A stretch of 41,247 bases of DNA from a virus. The stretch spans positions 1-41,247 of the IMG/VR virus record IMGVR_UViG_3300020421_001472; one strand, given 5' to 3'. The notes beneath the pieces are model-generated. The model made no database searches and was not told the origin of the DNA. It worked only from the letters and a program-made list of their open reading frames with translations. Shown here piece after piece: positions 13,166 to 22,029 of this stretch (positions are counted from its first letter, which is position 1; each line of letters starts with the position of its first letter). The position numbers and the translations under genes were made by a program.

Positions 13166-13860
13166 TGAAACCTACACCAAAGTCGTTACTTGCTGGACAA
13201 GTGATTGCACAACTATCAGTTTTGGGGATGCTATTTGCATCCCCTTTGCAATGGACAGTTGCGTTTGCAGTTTACTGTTGTATCATGTTAGGAATCACAG
13301 TGGGATATCATAGATACTGGTCTCACTATTGTTTTCAAGCACCAAAGTGGTTTGTGTATCCGATGACATTCTTTGGACACATTATGATGGTGGGCCCAGT
13401 TATTGCGTGGGCGGCACAACACCGTGAACACCATAAGTTTGCTGATACTGAGAAAGACCCACACTCACCAGCATACCAAGGATTCATTCGTTGTTACTTT
13501 TCTCAAGTTATGTCCTTACCTCGTATGAAGTATGCTACTGACTTGTTAAGAAATGATTTCTTGAAAGCTCAACATAGATACTACTGGTATGTTATAATGT
13601 TATGGGCATTTACTTTATTGTTGATTGATCCGTATGCAGTGGTATACGCTTGGTTGGCCCCAGCTGGGTTTGCCAAGTTGATCGGGTCAATCGTTTTTGT
13701 TTATTCACACCGTGGTGGTATACCCAGAAGTGATCATTGGTTGGGAATCGTTACACTCGGAGAAGGTTATCATGCAAGACACCATGATGAACCTTGGAGT
13801 TGGGATTTCCACAAATATGATGTTGGAGGCAAACTAATTGGGCTCGTTAATAAATTATGA
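13165..13860 (+). CDS. membrane fatty acid desaturase (231 aa)
   Basis: The three histidine boxes of the acyl-CoA/acyl-lipid desaturase family are present in order: GYHRYWSH (H49...H54), QHREHHKF (H86, H89, H90) and GYHARHHDEPW near residue 205. DTEKDPHSP follows box two as in delta-9 enzymes. Hydrophobic helices lie at about 10-45, 62-82 and 130-165. At 231 residues it is shorter than typical cellular enzymes but keeps all iron ligands. It would insert a double bond into acyl chains in the inner membrane with O2 and an electron donor. In a phage it could alter host membrane fluidity or supply an acyl group to the downstream pathway. Confidence 0.85.
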   Translation: MKPTPKSLLAGQVIAQLSVLGMLFASPLQWTVAFAVYCCIMLGITVGYHRYWSHYCFQAPKWFVYPMTFFGHIMMVGPVIAWAAQHREHHKFADTEKDPHSPAYQGFIRCYFSQVMSLPRMKYATDLLRNDFLKAQHRYYWYVIMLWAFTLLLIDPYAVVYAWLAPAGFAKLIGSIVFVYSHRGGIPRSDHWLGIVTLGEGYHARHHDEPWSWDFHKYDVGGKLIGLVNKL

Positions 13861-14569
13861 ATACTTAGACTTCCCGTTTGAGGAGTTTGACTTTTCTGTA
13901 TGTGATGACATACCGTATAAAAACCAACTAGAATTACATCCACACATGCCAGAACATGTGTTGAATCACATTCGTGGGTTATTCAGTGAAGAAGAATTGT
14001 TCACACTGGAGTCTGATAGTTATTACATTCTACATGACACATACGGACAATCCTCAGTGCAGTCTCAGTCCAGTGAAAGAATTCTAATTGAAGACTTCCC
14101 CTTTGATAGTATACATACAAGGGCAAAACCAATTGTAGAAAAATATTTAAAATCTGCACAAGGATGTTTCACTTTTTTGTTTGGCAATAATAAATACAGA
14201 CCACCTACTAATAAATTGTTTAGACATGCCCATGCAGTAAACACTATAGAGGGCGTAGAGAATAGGAGAACGTTTACTGTCATATATCCTCTGACTGAAA
14301 CAACCAATGTAACAGAGAAGTTTCATATATTCCACACTGATGATACACCGTGGATAGAACACAAGGATTTGTATCACGTTTTGAAACTGCCTCTTGATAC
14401 ACCTATACCAGACAATGTGACAAGTATTGATTTTCCTAAAACTGGAGAAATGCTAGTGTTAGAATTTAACTCAGTGAACGGTGTTCATTGGGTTGACGGG
14501 TTGTGTGACACAAATTACATGTGTCATGCTTTTGATGCAATCGTTTTGAGAGAACCTTTTGATGCTTAG
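13838..14569 (+). CDS. putative cupin/2OG-oxygenase-like protein (243 aa)
   Basis: The start is TTG 13838, with a strong GGAGG at 13825-13829, and overlaps the desaturase by 23 bp. The core has alternating beta strands with candidate metal ligands (FRHAHAV, FHIFHTDDTPW, NGVHWVDG) and a GEMLVLEF strand, a pattern fitting a double-stranded beta-helix. The next gene is a clearer 2OG-Fe(II) hydroxylase, so the two may act together. The exact ligand set is not certain and the family is not named. The N-terminal 75 residues are helical and unassigned. Confidence 0.5.
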   Translation: MGSLINYEYLDFPFEEFDFSVCDDIPYKNQLELHPHMPEHVLNHIRGLFSEEELFTLESDSYYILHDTYGQSSVQSQSSERILIEDFPFDSIHTRAKPIVEKYLKSAQGCFTFLFGNNKYRPPTNKLFRHAHAVNTIEGVENRRTFTVIYPLTETTNVTEKFHIFHTDDTPWIEHKDLYHVLKLPLDTPIPDNVTSIDFPKTGEMLVLEFNSVNGVHWVDGLCDTNYMCHAFDAIVLREPFDA

Positions 14570-15260
14570 AAAAAGAAACCTTCCCGCTTGTGCGCCCATA
14601 CCAAATATCAAGTTTGATATTGAGGCGATGAAACAGGAATTGGCCGCAATTGGAAACAAGTGGCAAAACATTTATGATGCAAACCCAGGCATCACAAAAT
14701 TACATGATCAGGGATTTCTTTCTCAGATTTATAGCACTCTACATGAAATCCCCTTGATGTCAATGTCACCAGAAAATATGAAAAAGGCAGAAGACTTCAA
14801 GATAGAAGATATCGGTAAGAGTAAAATAGAACGAGTTAGAAACAAATCAGCAAAGGGTGATAACTTACCACCAACAGCAAATGAAATGTTGTGGGATTAT
14901 CCTTTGGATGATTATAAGGGGAGTTACTTTGAAGAAGCAATCAATGCAAACTTCAAAGCAAAAGCTTGTCGTGCAAGAATACATTTGTTAGAGCCGGGCA
15001 AAGACATATCACCTCATATTGATTATGATCCTTCTTATGGTGTTCGTGTTATTTGTCCAATATCTGGCACAGAGGGTGTTACTAATTTCTTTTGGTATAA
15101 CGGAGAGAAACAAGAATACAATCTGCCTTCAGACGGATCAGTATACTTTTTAAATACGGGTTTCAAACATGCAGTAGAAAACCGTGGAAAGGAAAATAGG
15201 ATTGCATTAGTATGGACACTGAAATCCCAAGAAGACATAGAATGTCTAGCTTTGACATAG
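14562..15260 (+). CDS. aspartyl/asparaginyl beta-hydroxylase-like 2OG-Fe(II) oxygenase (232 aa)
   Basis: The C-terminal half carries the HxD motif SPHIDYDPSYG, a distal His in GFKHAVENRGKENRIAL, and the Arg that would bind the 2-oxoglutarate carboxylate, all in family order. The strand ACRARIHLLEPGKDI before HxD is also typical. These soluble enzymes hydroxylate Asp/Asn side chains in proteins or small amino acids. ATG 14562 is used, with GAGAG upstream. It overlaps both neighbours. The substrate is unknown and could be a protein or a building block of the island product. Confidence 0.75.
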   Translation: MLRKRNLPACAPIPNIKFDIEAMKQELAAIGNKWQNIYDANPGITKLHDQGFLSQIYSTLHEIPLMSMSPENMKKAEDFKIEDIGKSKIERVRNKSAKGDNLPPTANEMLWDYPLDDYKGSYFEEAINANFKAKACRARIHLLEPGKDISPHIDYDPSYGVRVICPISGTEGVTNFFWYNGEKQEYNLPSDGSVYFLNTGFKHAVENRGKENRIALVWTLKSQEDIECLALT

Positions 15261-15829
15261 AAGTATATACTCCATCACAAAGATCAATAGTCGAATCATT
15301 TAGGAAACTGTCATTTGAAGAAGGTAATGACAGTCTTGCTTATGACAAGTATGATCCAGACAATATTGATGGTGAAACGTGGTTGGTGTATATTGATGAT
15401 GAGTTGGCATGTCTCAGTGTTGCGGAGTCGAGTCACTATACCAGTGATCCCACCGTAGCTGCTAGATTATGCAGACTACACATTGCAAAGAAATTTAGAC
15501 CAGCGTGGTTGGGTATTCCGATACTACCCTATCAAATCAATTGGGCTAGACAACGTGGATTTAAAGTGTTATACTTTACCCACGACATTAATAATAGAGC
15601 CATAAATGCCATGTATCAACACAAGAGGTTTGGTGCGGCAATCACCCCCTTACAAAAAGAAATTGAGGGTATGTGGCACAGTGGTTGGTATCGTGCATTA
15701 AAAACTGATGATAGGTATCTCTTTCAAGTTGATGAGAGGAGTGACCTGTTGCAATATATTTACTATTGGACACTGGAGAATGGATTCGTTTGGAATCCTG
15801 TTTCCAACGTGGTTCGGAGAACGTTATGA
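15242..15829 (+). CDS. GNAT-like acyltransferase (195 aa)
   Basis: ATG 15242 fits better than 15212 because GAAG is correctly placed and overlap with the hydroxylase is only 19 bp. The central order is a beta strand (TWLVYIDDELACLSVAES), a strand with CRLHIAKKFRP, then helix ILPYQINWARQRGFKVLYFT and NNRAINAMYQHKRFG. This matches the GNAT fold, including the end motif where Asn and Tyr contact CoA. The acetyl-CoA loop is not a textbook Q/RxxGxG, so the acyl donor is uncertain. It overlaps the next gene (ATGA). Confidence 0.6.
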   Translation: MSSFDIEVYTPSQRSIVESFRKLSFEEGNDSLAYDKYDPDNIDGETWLVYIDDELACLSVAESSHYTSDPTVAARLCRLHIAKKFRPAWLGIPILPYQINWARQRGFKVLYFTHDINNRAINAMYQHKRFGAAITPLQKEIEGMWHSGWYRALKTDDRYLFQVDERSDLLQYIYYWTLENGFVWNPVSNVVRRTL

Positions 15830-16425
15830 TAAATTTTTCTGTTGACACACTGGCTGGTTGGTTTAATTACATGAGAGAGAACCCAGATGACAAAAGGTTC
15901 CTTGAGTGTTTTTGGGACACGCAACTCACCAGCAAAGAAAGATTGATGGATTTATATCCCGATCATTTTAACAGGACTTGTTATGTGTTTGGCGGTTGGT
16001 ATGGAGTCCTGCCAAAGATGTTGGTTGACAATAAATTTATTGTCAAGGTTTATTCTATTGATATTGATCCAGAGTGTGAACGAGTAGGCAATATTTATTT
16101 TTGTGATAATGACCTAGAATTTATTACATCCGATATGGCAGATTTTCTGTATAAAGAAGACCCCGATGTTGTTATCAATACTAGCACGGAACATGTTGAT
16201 CAGGATACGTTTGATTCTTGGTGGGCGAATATTCCTACTGGCACTTTTGTTATGTTGCAGGGCAATGATCTTGATATACCAGAACATATTAGACCATTCA
16301 AAGATTTGTTTGACTTTGTAGAAAGAAACAACATGTCTCAGGTATTGCACTCCGAAGAAATGGAATTGCCAGGCCCAAACAATACGACATATAAACGATT
16401 TACTATGACGGGGTATAAAGAATGA
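15826..16425 (+). CDS. class I SAM-dependent methyltransferase-like protein (199 aa)
   Basis: ATG 15826 overlaps the preceding stop as ATGA and has GGAG upstream. A strand-loop YVFGGWYGVLPKML, the acidic strand end YSIDIDPEC (ribose-binding position), an ITSDMADF turn and VVINTSTEHVDQ reproduce the methyltransferase Rossmann order, with a less usual GGWYG instead of GxGxG. It is probably a soluble methyltransferase for a small molecule of the island. The acceptor is unknown. Confidence 0.65.
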   Translation: MINFSVDTLAGWFNYMRENPDDKRFLECFWDTQLTSKERLMDLYPDHFNRTCYVFGGWYGVLPKMLVDNKFIVKVYSIDIDPECERVGNIYFCDNDLEFITSDMADFLYKEDPDVVINTSTEHVDQDTFDSWWANIPTGTFVMLQGNDLDIPEHIRPFKDLFDFVERNNMSQVLHSEEMELPGPNNTTYKRFTMTGYKE

Positions 16426-17171
16426 AAAAGATTGCAATTGTTGGATATGGGTATGTTGGTAAAGCAACAGAACTGATGTTTGACAATCTTGAAGTCCTCA
16501 TACATGATCCTGATCTTGGTTATACCATTGATAATTGGGATGGTGTGGACTATGCGTTTATTTGTGTCCCGACACCTATGGATCAATCTGGTAGATTAGA
16601 CTTTTCTTATGTTGATAGTGCTTTACAGTCTATTGGTAATGGTAAGATTGTTATTAGAAGCACAATTGGCCCAGACCAAATGATTAATGATGAGTGGATT
16701 TATATGCCAGAGTTTTTGCGAGAGGCAACTTGGAAAGAAGATGTTGAAAATCCAAAGAGTCCTGTTGTAATAGGAATCAACGAGGAACTTCATCCTGTTA
16801 TCTGTCGTGATGATCTTGTTAGTGGATTGAAAGACCCACTGAAGACTGTTTATACAATGAAACCAAAAGAGGCTGCGATATATAAGTTGTCTCGCAATGC
16901 AATGTTAGCAACAAAAGTTGTTTTTGCAAACTATCTTTATGATGCTTGTGAATACGCCGAGTGCGATTTTGAAACTGTTATTGATACATTCAAATCGGAA
17001 AATGAATTTGGATCATCACATTGGGATGTGCCTGGCCCTGATGGTAAACGTGGATTTGGTGGTAAGTGTTTACCGAAAGATACTAGTCACTTTGCCCATG
17101 TAATGTCAAAACATTTTTCACCACCCAACTTTTTAAACTTTGTATTGAAGGACAATGAGCTCACCCGTTAA
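16422..17171 (+). CDS. short UDP-glucose/GDP-mannose 6-dehydrogenase (249 aa)
   Basis: The N-terminal Rossmann fold starts IAIVGYGYVGKA. A CVPTPMD strand and the central-domain catalytic cysteine motif GFGGKCLPKDTSHF follow, so the NAD-binding and catalytic parts of the UDP-sugar dehydrogenase family are present. Family members usually exceed 380 residues. This one ends soon after the catalytic Cys and lacks the C-terminal nucleotide-sugar domain. It could work with a partner, or with the full-length paralogue at 30205. It overlaps neighbours on both sides. Confidence 0.8.
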   Translation: MKKIAIVGYGYVGKATELMFDNLEVLIHDPDLGYTIDNWDGVDYAFICVPTPMDQSGRLDFSYVDSALQSIGNGKIVIRSTIGPDQMINDEWIYMPEFLREATWKEDVENPKSPVVIGINEELHPVICRDDLVSGLKDPLKTVYTMKPKEAAIYKLSRNAMLATKVVFANYLYDACEYAECDFETVIDTFKSENEFGSSHWDVPGPDGKRGFGGKCLPKDTSHFAHVMSKHFSPPNFLNFVLKDNELTR

Positions 17172-18447
17172 ATACTATAAGGAACTACAAAAGAGATATG
17201 ATAAGGTAGGGCCTGGATTCTGTGTCTTGAAGTGGCATCACTTGGAGATGCACCTCGGCTCAGCGCAGAGTCATTCTTGTTTTCATTGTCCTCAAAGACA
17301 TCTAAGTTTGGATGAAGATTTACACAACACCAAACAAAAGATGGAACAGAGAAAAGACATGTTGGAAGGTGGGAGACCAGCAGAGTGTTTTTACTGTTGG
17401 AATGTTGAGGACAGTGGTTCTATTAGTCCACGCATTGCATTGACTCCGATATACACGGAGATGGAACCCGACATTATTGAAACCACTGCTAGATTAAAGT
17501 GGGATGAACCCGTGTATCCAAAATATCTGGAGATGAGTTTCAGTAATAAGTGCCAGATGAAATGTAGTTATTGTTCCACGCAGAACAGTTCTTCTTTACA
17601 CGAGGAGATAAAAAAGTTTGGTGTATATCCTTTACTCAATATTGAAAACGAAGGTCAATACAAATCTCACGGCCGAGAAAATATGTATGATGAAGGTAGT
17701 CCCATGTATGATAAGTTTTGGGATTGGTTTGAAGAGGCGAAGAATCATCTGAAAGTTCTGAGGGTAACTGGTGGTGAACCATTGTTACACGAGAGCACAT
17801 TCAAACTTGCAGAGATGATCAAGGACACTGATATTGCCTTTCATGTTAATAGTAATCTTTCTATATCACAACGCAGAGTTGATAGGATGATAAAAACGAT
17901 GAGACAAATGAAAAACCCCAAAGTATATGCAAGTATTGACACGGTAAAAGAACAAGCGGAGTGGATTAGACATGGTTTGAATTCTAACACGTTTGATATA
18001 AACATGTTCAAAATTATTGGTGAACAAATTCCCATTGGTTTGATGGTCACTTTTAATTTTTTGAGTATTCCTAAGTCCAAAGAGTTCTTGAGTTATATAT
18101 TACAGTTGAAAAACATTGGTGATGTAAAACTTGATACTCCTTACATGACAAACCCAAAACATTTATCTGCTCTTATAACTGATGATAAGATGTTGAACTT
18201 ACTCCGTGACTCCGAGAGATTCATGGAAGACAACACCGAAGATGGTAACCCGAAAAAATTTAATTCTGGTGAATTACAAAAATTCAAAACTGTTGTTAGG
18301 TGGGTAGAACAAAATAGGTTCACTGGTGAAGACCTAAATAGTCATAGAACCGATTTTAAATTATTTATTGATGAACACGACAGACGCAGAGGCTCCGACT
18401 GGCATGCTGCGTTCCCAGAATTGGAATATTTTTATAATGCCATATGA
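17155..18447 (+). CDS. radical SAM protein 1 with N-terminal twitch/SPASM-like domain (430 aa)
   Basis: The core cluster motif is C133-x3-C137-x2-C140 (NKCQMKCSYC), followed by VTGGEPL, the SAM-binding GGEP. An N-terminal cysteine domain (C23, C42, C45, C78, C81, with CFYCWNVED) could hold an auxiliary Fe-S cluster, like SPASM/twitch domains but placed before the barrel. It belongs to subgroup A with the next two proteins. Family knowledge: such enzymes cleave SAM to start radical chemistry on peptides, sugars or nucleosides. The substrate here is unknown. It overlaps the dehydrogenase by 17 bp. Confidence 0.85.
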   Translation: MSSPVKYYKELQKRYDKVGPGFCVLKWHHLEMHLGSAQSHSCFHCPQRHLSLDEDLHNTKQKMEQRKDMLEGGRPAECFYCWNVEDSGSISPRIALTPIYTEMEPDIIETTARLKWDEPVYPKYLEMSFSNKCQMKCSYCSTQNSSSLHEEIKKFGVYPLLNIENEGQYKSHGRENMYDEGSPMYDKFWDWFEEAKNHLKVLRVTGGEPLLHESTFKLAEMIKDTDIAFHVNSNLSISQRRVDRMIKTMRQMKNPKVYASIDTVKEQAEWIRHGLNSNTFDINMFKIIGEQIPIGLMVTFNFLSIPKSKEFLSYILQLKNIGDVKLDTPYMTNPKHLSALITDDKMLNLLRDSERFMEDNTEDGNPKKFNSGELQKFKTVVRWVEQNRFTGEDLNSHRTDFKLFIDEHDRRRGSDWHAAFPELEYFYNAI

Positions 18448-19816
18448 TAATGAACACTGGATTGAAGTTCTAAAAGAAAAACGTATAAAGATAAACGATA
18501 TTAGTCCTTCTTTCTGTTCGGCGAAGTGGTTACAGACAACCTTGATGTTACAGAATGGATACAACCATTCCTGTCACCACCCGTCACCCCATAAGATTCC
18601 TATTGCAGAGGTAAAAGAAAATCCTGCTGCGTTGCACAATAGCAACTATAAGAAACAACAACGTATCAAGATGATCAATGGAGAAAGACCCCGTGAATGT
18701 GATTACTGTTGGAGAATAGAAGACCAAGGTAAAGATCACTTCTCTGATCGACACTACAAAACTTCTGATTGGTGGGCATGGGATAAAGTTGATCTTATTG
18801 CAACCAGTAATCCGACTGATGATGTGTATCCAACTTACCTTGAGGTATCCTTCAGTAACGCATGTAACTTTGCCTGTGCGTATTGTTCGCCTGAGATAAG
18901 TTCAACGTGGATGAAGGACATTGAAAAGAATGGCGAGTATCCTGTGCAGTTTGGTTCGCACAATTTAGATTACCTCAAAGAGACAGAGAAGTTTCCTTAC
19001 AAACACTCTGACCCGAATCCATATGTTGATGCTTTCTGGGAGTGGTTTCCAGAAGCACTTCCTCACCTGAGAGTGTTTCGTATCACTGGCGGCGAACCTA
19101 CTATGAGTAAGGATGTATGGAAGGTATTAGATTACATATATGAAAACGCACAACCAGAACTGTCTATTGCAATCAATAGTAATCTTGGGACTGATCCTCG
19201 ACTGATTGAAAGACTTATTGAAGCTGTTCGCAAACTAGAGGGAAAAGTAAAACAAATAGAAGTATATACTAGTTGTGAGTCTATTGGTCAACAAGCAGAG
19301 TATGTCCGTGATGGTATTGATTATGGATATTGGTATTCAAACGTTCAACGTGTCTTGAATGAAACAAACTCAAACGTTGCCATTATGACCACTATCAACA
19401 TGTTGAGTCTGCCACGTTTTTGTAAATTTATTGAAGACATCATGGAACTGAGAATTGAATTTAACAAAGACCTCGCACACAATCGTGTTCCATTGAGTAT
19501 CAATTATCTTAGATTCCCCCCACACTTACAATGCACGTTGTTATCGCCTGTGACCAGAATTTCTTATGCTTCTGATATTGAAAACCTTGCAGAGTCTTGG
19601 TTGAAGTATTCTTCACCAGACAAGTTTGCTAGAATATATCTGGAGGAGTTTGATCAGATACAGAGGTTCTGTGAGTATTTGCGTATGACCCCAACTGCCA
19701 CAAAATACAGGGCAGACTTTGTAAAATTTATCAAAGAGTATGACGGACGCCGGGATAAAAACTTTAGCGAAACTTTTGTAGAATTTGCACATTTATTAGA
19801 GGATTGGGATGAGTAA
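18437..19816 (+). CDS. radical SAM protein 2, subgroup A (459 aa)
   Basis: ATG 18437 is preferred to 18368, which would overlap the previous gene by 80 bp. The core is C143-x3-C147-x2-C150 (NACNFACAYC), then RITGGEPTM. The N-terminal auxiliary ligands are C27, C46 in the His-rich block HSCHHPSPHKIP, and C88/C91 in ECDYCWRIED. SCHH replaces the CC of subgroup B, so a His may serve as ligand. The N-terminal block is nearly superimposable on the following paralogue, so the two arose by duplication and probably act on related steps. A weak ribosome binding site suggests coupling to upstream translation. Confidence 0.85.
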   Translation: MPYDNEHWIEVLKEKRIKINDISPSFCSAKWLQTTLMLQNGYNHSCHHPSPHKIPIAEVKENPAALHNSNYKKQQRIKMINGERPRECDYCWRIEDQGKDHFSDRHYKTSDWWAWDKVDLIATSNPTDDVYPTYLEVSFSNACNFACAYCSPEISSTWMKDIEKNGEYPVQFGSHNLDYLKETEKFPYKHSDPNPYVDAFWEWFPEALPHLRVFRITGGEPTMSKDVWKVLDYIYENAQPELSIAINSNLGTDPRLIERLIEAVRKLEGKVKQIEVYTSCESIGQQAEYVRDGIDYGYWYSNVQRVLNETNSNVAIMTTINMLSLPRFCKFIEDIMELRIEFNKDLAHNRVPLSINYLRFPPHLQCTLLSPVTRISYASDIENLAESWLKYSSPDKFARIYLEEFDQIQRFCEYLRMTPTATKYRADFVKFIKEYDGRRDKNFSETFVEFAHLLEDWDE

Positions 19817-21308
19817 AGAATTTGATTTGATAAAGTATCGACAAGACATCCTTGATACAAAGTCAAAAAGTTTCTGTGGTGCGAAGTGGTATAACGCCAC
19901 TACTTGGTTGGGAAGTGGAACTACTGCTTCTTGTCACCACCCACCAGCACACAAGATTCCACTGGAAGAAATCAAAGTAGACCCGTCTGCGATTCACAAC
20001 ACCCGTCATAAGAAAGCAATGCGTAAGATGATGCAACGTGGTGAACGTCCACGGGAGTGCGAGTATTGTTGGAAGGTCGAGGACATGGAGACTGATGCGG
20101 TCTCTGATAGAGTGTTCAAGTCTATCATCTATACAAATGAAGATTTGAAGAAAGCGCACGAGATGGATCACAACGAAAGTGTTGATCTAAAAACATTTGA
20201 GATTGCGTTTGATAGGACATGTCAGTTGGCTTGTTCTTATTGTAACGCATCGTTCTCTACAACGTGGGCGAAGGATATTACAAAGAACGGTGCCTATCAG
20301 AACATGGTGTCTGATGGTGCTGCTGCGTTTCAACAAGATGGTGCGTGGGCAGAACCATATGCAAAGGATGAAGAAAATCCATACATCAAAGCATTTTGGG
20401 ATTGGTGGGAAGAAGGACTCTCTGAGAGTTTAGAAGAGCTGCGTATTACTGGTGGAGAACCATTGATGTCCAATCAGGTGTGGAAATTGTTTGATTGGTT
20501 CAACAACAATGACAGTGATATGAGATTTGCAATCAATTCAAATCTGATGGCAAAAGACAGTCTTATTGATAAACTGATTGAGAAAAGTGAGGGCATTGAT
20601 AATCTTCACATATACACATCTTGCGAGGCAACTGGATTACAGGCAGATTATATTCGTGACGGACTTCATTATGATACATGGAAAAAGAACATGTATAAAG
20701 TCATGGACTATGGTAATCTAAAAGGTTTGAACATAATGATGACAATCAATAGTCTCTGTCTTTTCAGTATTACAGAATTTCTTGATGACGTATATAAGAT
20801 GAAGATTCATACTGGAACAAAGGCTCCTGTTGTTAGTGTAAATCTGTTGCGGTTCCCAAGTTTCCAATCACCTCTTGCACTACCAGATCATATCAAAGAT
20901 TACTTGCGAGAGAAATTAGAAACGTGGTATAATGAAGTAAAGGATCAACCACTATGGCATGATTTTGAAAAGGCAAGTATTGAAAGATTGATTGACTATC
21001 TTATAACAGTTGATGCACCTCATAGACGAACCAGTGACAAGACAACTTTGTGGAGAGACTTCAAAACATTTTATGCACAGTATGATGAAAGACGAAACTT
21101 GTCTCTGGGTGTGTTTCCAAAAATCTTAACTGATTGGGTTGATACTATACCAGACACAGAAACTATTCCCGTGAGTCTTGTTGATGGTGATAGCACCAAA
21201 CAGTATGCAGATGATCCAGACTTGAAAAAGATTGCAGATGAAGAAGGATGGGTATTGAAACCAGATAATAAAAACATAGATATACCTCTTGGAGATTATG
21301 ACAAATGA
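19809..21308 (+). CDS. radical SAM protein 3, subgroup A (499 aa)
   Basis: The core is C138-x3-C142-x2-C145 (RTCQLACSYC), then RITGGEPLM. The N-terminal auxiliary set is C23, C42 (SCHHPPAHKIP) and C84/C87 (ECEYCWKVED), matching paralogue 2. This copy is the longest of the seven, with an extra C-terminal acidic tail of roughly 40-50 residues (VSLVDGDSTKQYADDPD). The tail may bind a partner or be a remnant of another domain. It overlaps the P-loop kinase start by four bases. The substrate is unknown. Confidence 0.85.
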   Translation: MSKEFDLIKYRQDILDTKSKSFCGAKWYNATTWLGSGTTASCHHPPAHKIPLEEIKVDPSAIHNTRHKKAMRKMMQRGERPRECEYCWKVEDMETDAVSDRVFKSIIYTNEDLKKAHEMDHNESVDLKTFEIAFDRTCQLACSYCNASFSTTWAKDITKNGAYQNMVSDGAAAFQQDGAWAEPYAKDEENPYIKAFWDWWEEGLSESLEELRITGGEPLMSNQVWKLFDWFNNNDSDMRFAINSNLMAKDSLIDKLIEKSEGIDNLHIYTSCEATGLQADYIRDGLHYDTWKKNMYKVMDYGNLKGLNIMMTINSLCLFSITEFLDDVYKMKIHTGTKAPVVSVNLLRFPSFQSPLALPDHIKDYLREKLETWYNEVKDQPLWHDFEKASIERLIDYLITVDAPHRRTSDKTTLWRDFKTFYAQYDERRNLSLGVFPKILTDWVDTIPDTETIPVSLVDGDSTKQYADDPDLKKIADEEGWVLKPDNKNIDIPLGDYDK

Positions 21309-21739
21309 AAATCTTAATCTTTGGACTGCCTGGCTCAGGTAAGACTACTCTAGCAAGAGAGTTATCGTATCACTTTTTGTTACCTCACCATAATGCTGAT
21401 GTATACAGAGAGAGATTTATTGATTGGGATTTCTCACATAGAGGCCGAGAACGTCAAGCGCTTCGTATGTCACAACAGTGGGGAATCTTAGATTTTGTTT
21501 GTCCTACAAACGAGTTCCGAGAAATAGTAAATCCAGACTACACTATCTTTATGAACACGATACATGAAGGTAGATTTGAGGATACAAACAAAGTATTTGA
21601 ACAACCTATATCGTGTGATTGTGAGATAAAAAAATGGATAGAACCAAACCAACTACGCAACTCCTTGGCAGATTTCAACCGTGGCATAGAGGGCATACAG
21701 AACTTTTTGAAAGAGCGATTGAACATACTGGCCAAGTAG
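21305..21739 (+). CDS. adenylylsulfate-kinase-like P-loop kinase (144 aa)
   Basis: The Walker A motif GLPGSGKT is at residues 7-14. The APS-kinase-type features DWDFSHRGRERQA, LDFVCPTNEFRE and GRFEDTNKVFEQP follow. Such kinases make PAPS from adenylylsulfate and ATP. Related small P-loop kinases in phages may instead phosphorylate a nucleoside or sugar. Its last 106 bp are also the first 106 bp of the next gene in another frame, an unusually large overlap. A link to nucleotide activation with that neighbour is likely. Confidence 0.75.
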   Translation: MKILIFGLPGSGKTTLARELSYHFLLPHHNADVYRERFIDWDFSHRGRERQALRMSQQWGILDFVCPTNEFREIVNPDYTIFMNTIHEGRFEDTNKVFEQPISCDCEIKKWIEPNQLRNSLADFNRGIEGIQNFLKERLNILAK

Positions 21740-22029
21740 TTATCATGTTACGGGAAACGGAAGAAAGTGAAACCGACCCATTGACTTTTGATGAACGAAA
21801 ATCTATTATTATAAGACACCTAGCAGAACGAGGATATGAACACAAGATACTATATGAGATTATCAGTGTTCCAAATATCACCCATATTACATATGGCAGA
21901 AATGTTGGTTACAAAATAGAAAAAGAAGAACTTGGAGAAGAATTGGAAAAGATATCTGGCACAGAAGAAAGAACTACTTTTTCTACGTTGCGTGATTACT
22001 GGACAAAGGGTGGACGCCACCACCCATGA
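21634..22029 (+). CDS. NMN-adenylyltransferase (NadM)-like nucleotidyltransferase (131 aa)
   Basis: The signature GRFQPWHRGH (residues 12-21) is the (H/T)xGH nucleotide-binding motif in the form typical of NadM/NadR. ISGTEER (about residues 108-114) matches the ISxTxxR motif that binds ATP phosphates. At 131 residues it is a little shorter than cellular NadM. The likely reaction is transfer of AMP (or CMP) to a phosphorylated substrate, possibly NMN to NAD. It overlaps the kinase by 106 bp, with its active-site motif inside the overlap. The pair could mimic the NadR kinase/adenylyltransferase combination or activate an unusual sugar. Confidence 0.75.
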   Translation: MDRTKPTTQLLGRFQPWHRGHTELFERAIEHTGQVVIMLRETEESETDPLTFDERKSIIIRHLAERGYEHKILYEIISVPNITHITYGRNVGYKIEKEELGEELEKISGTEERTTFSTLRDYWTKGGRHHP

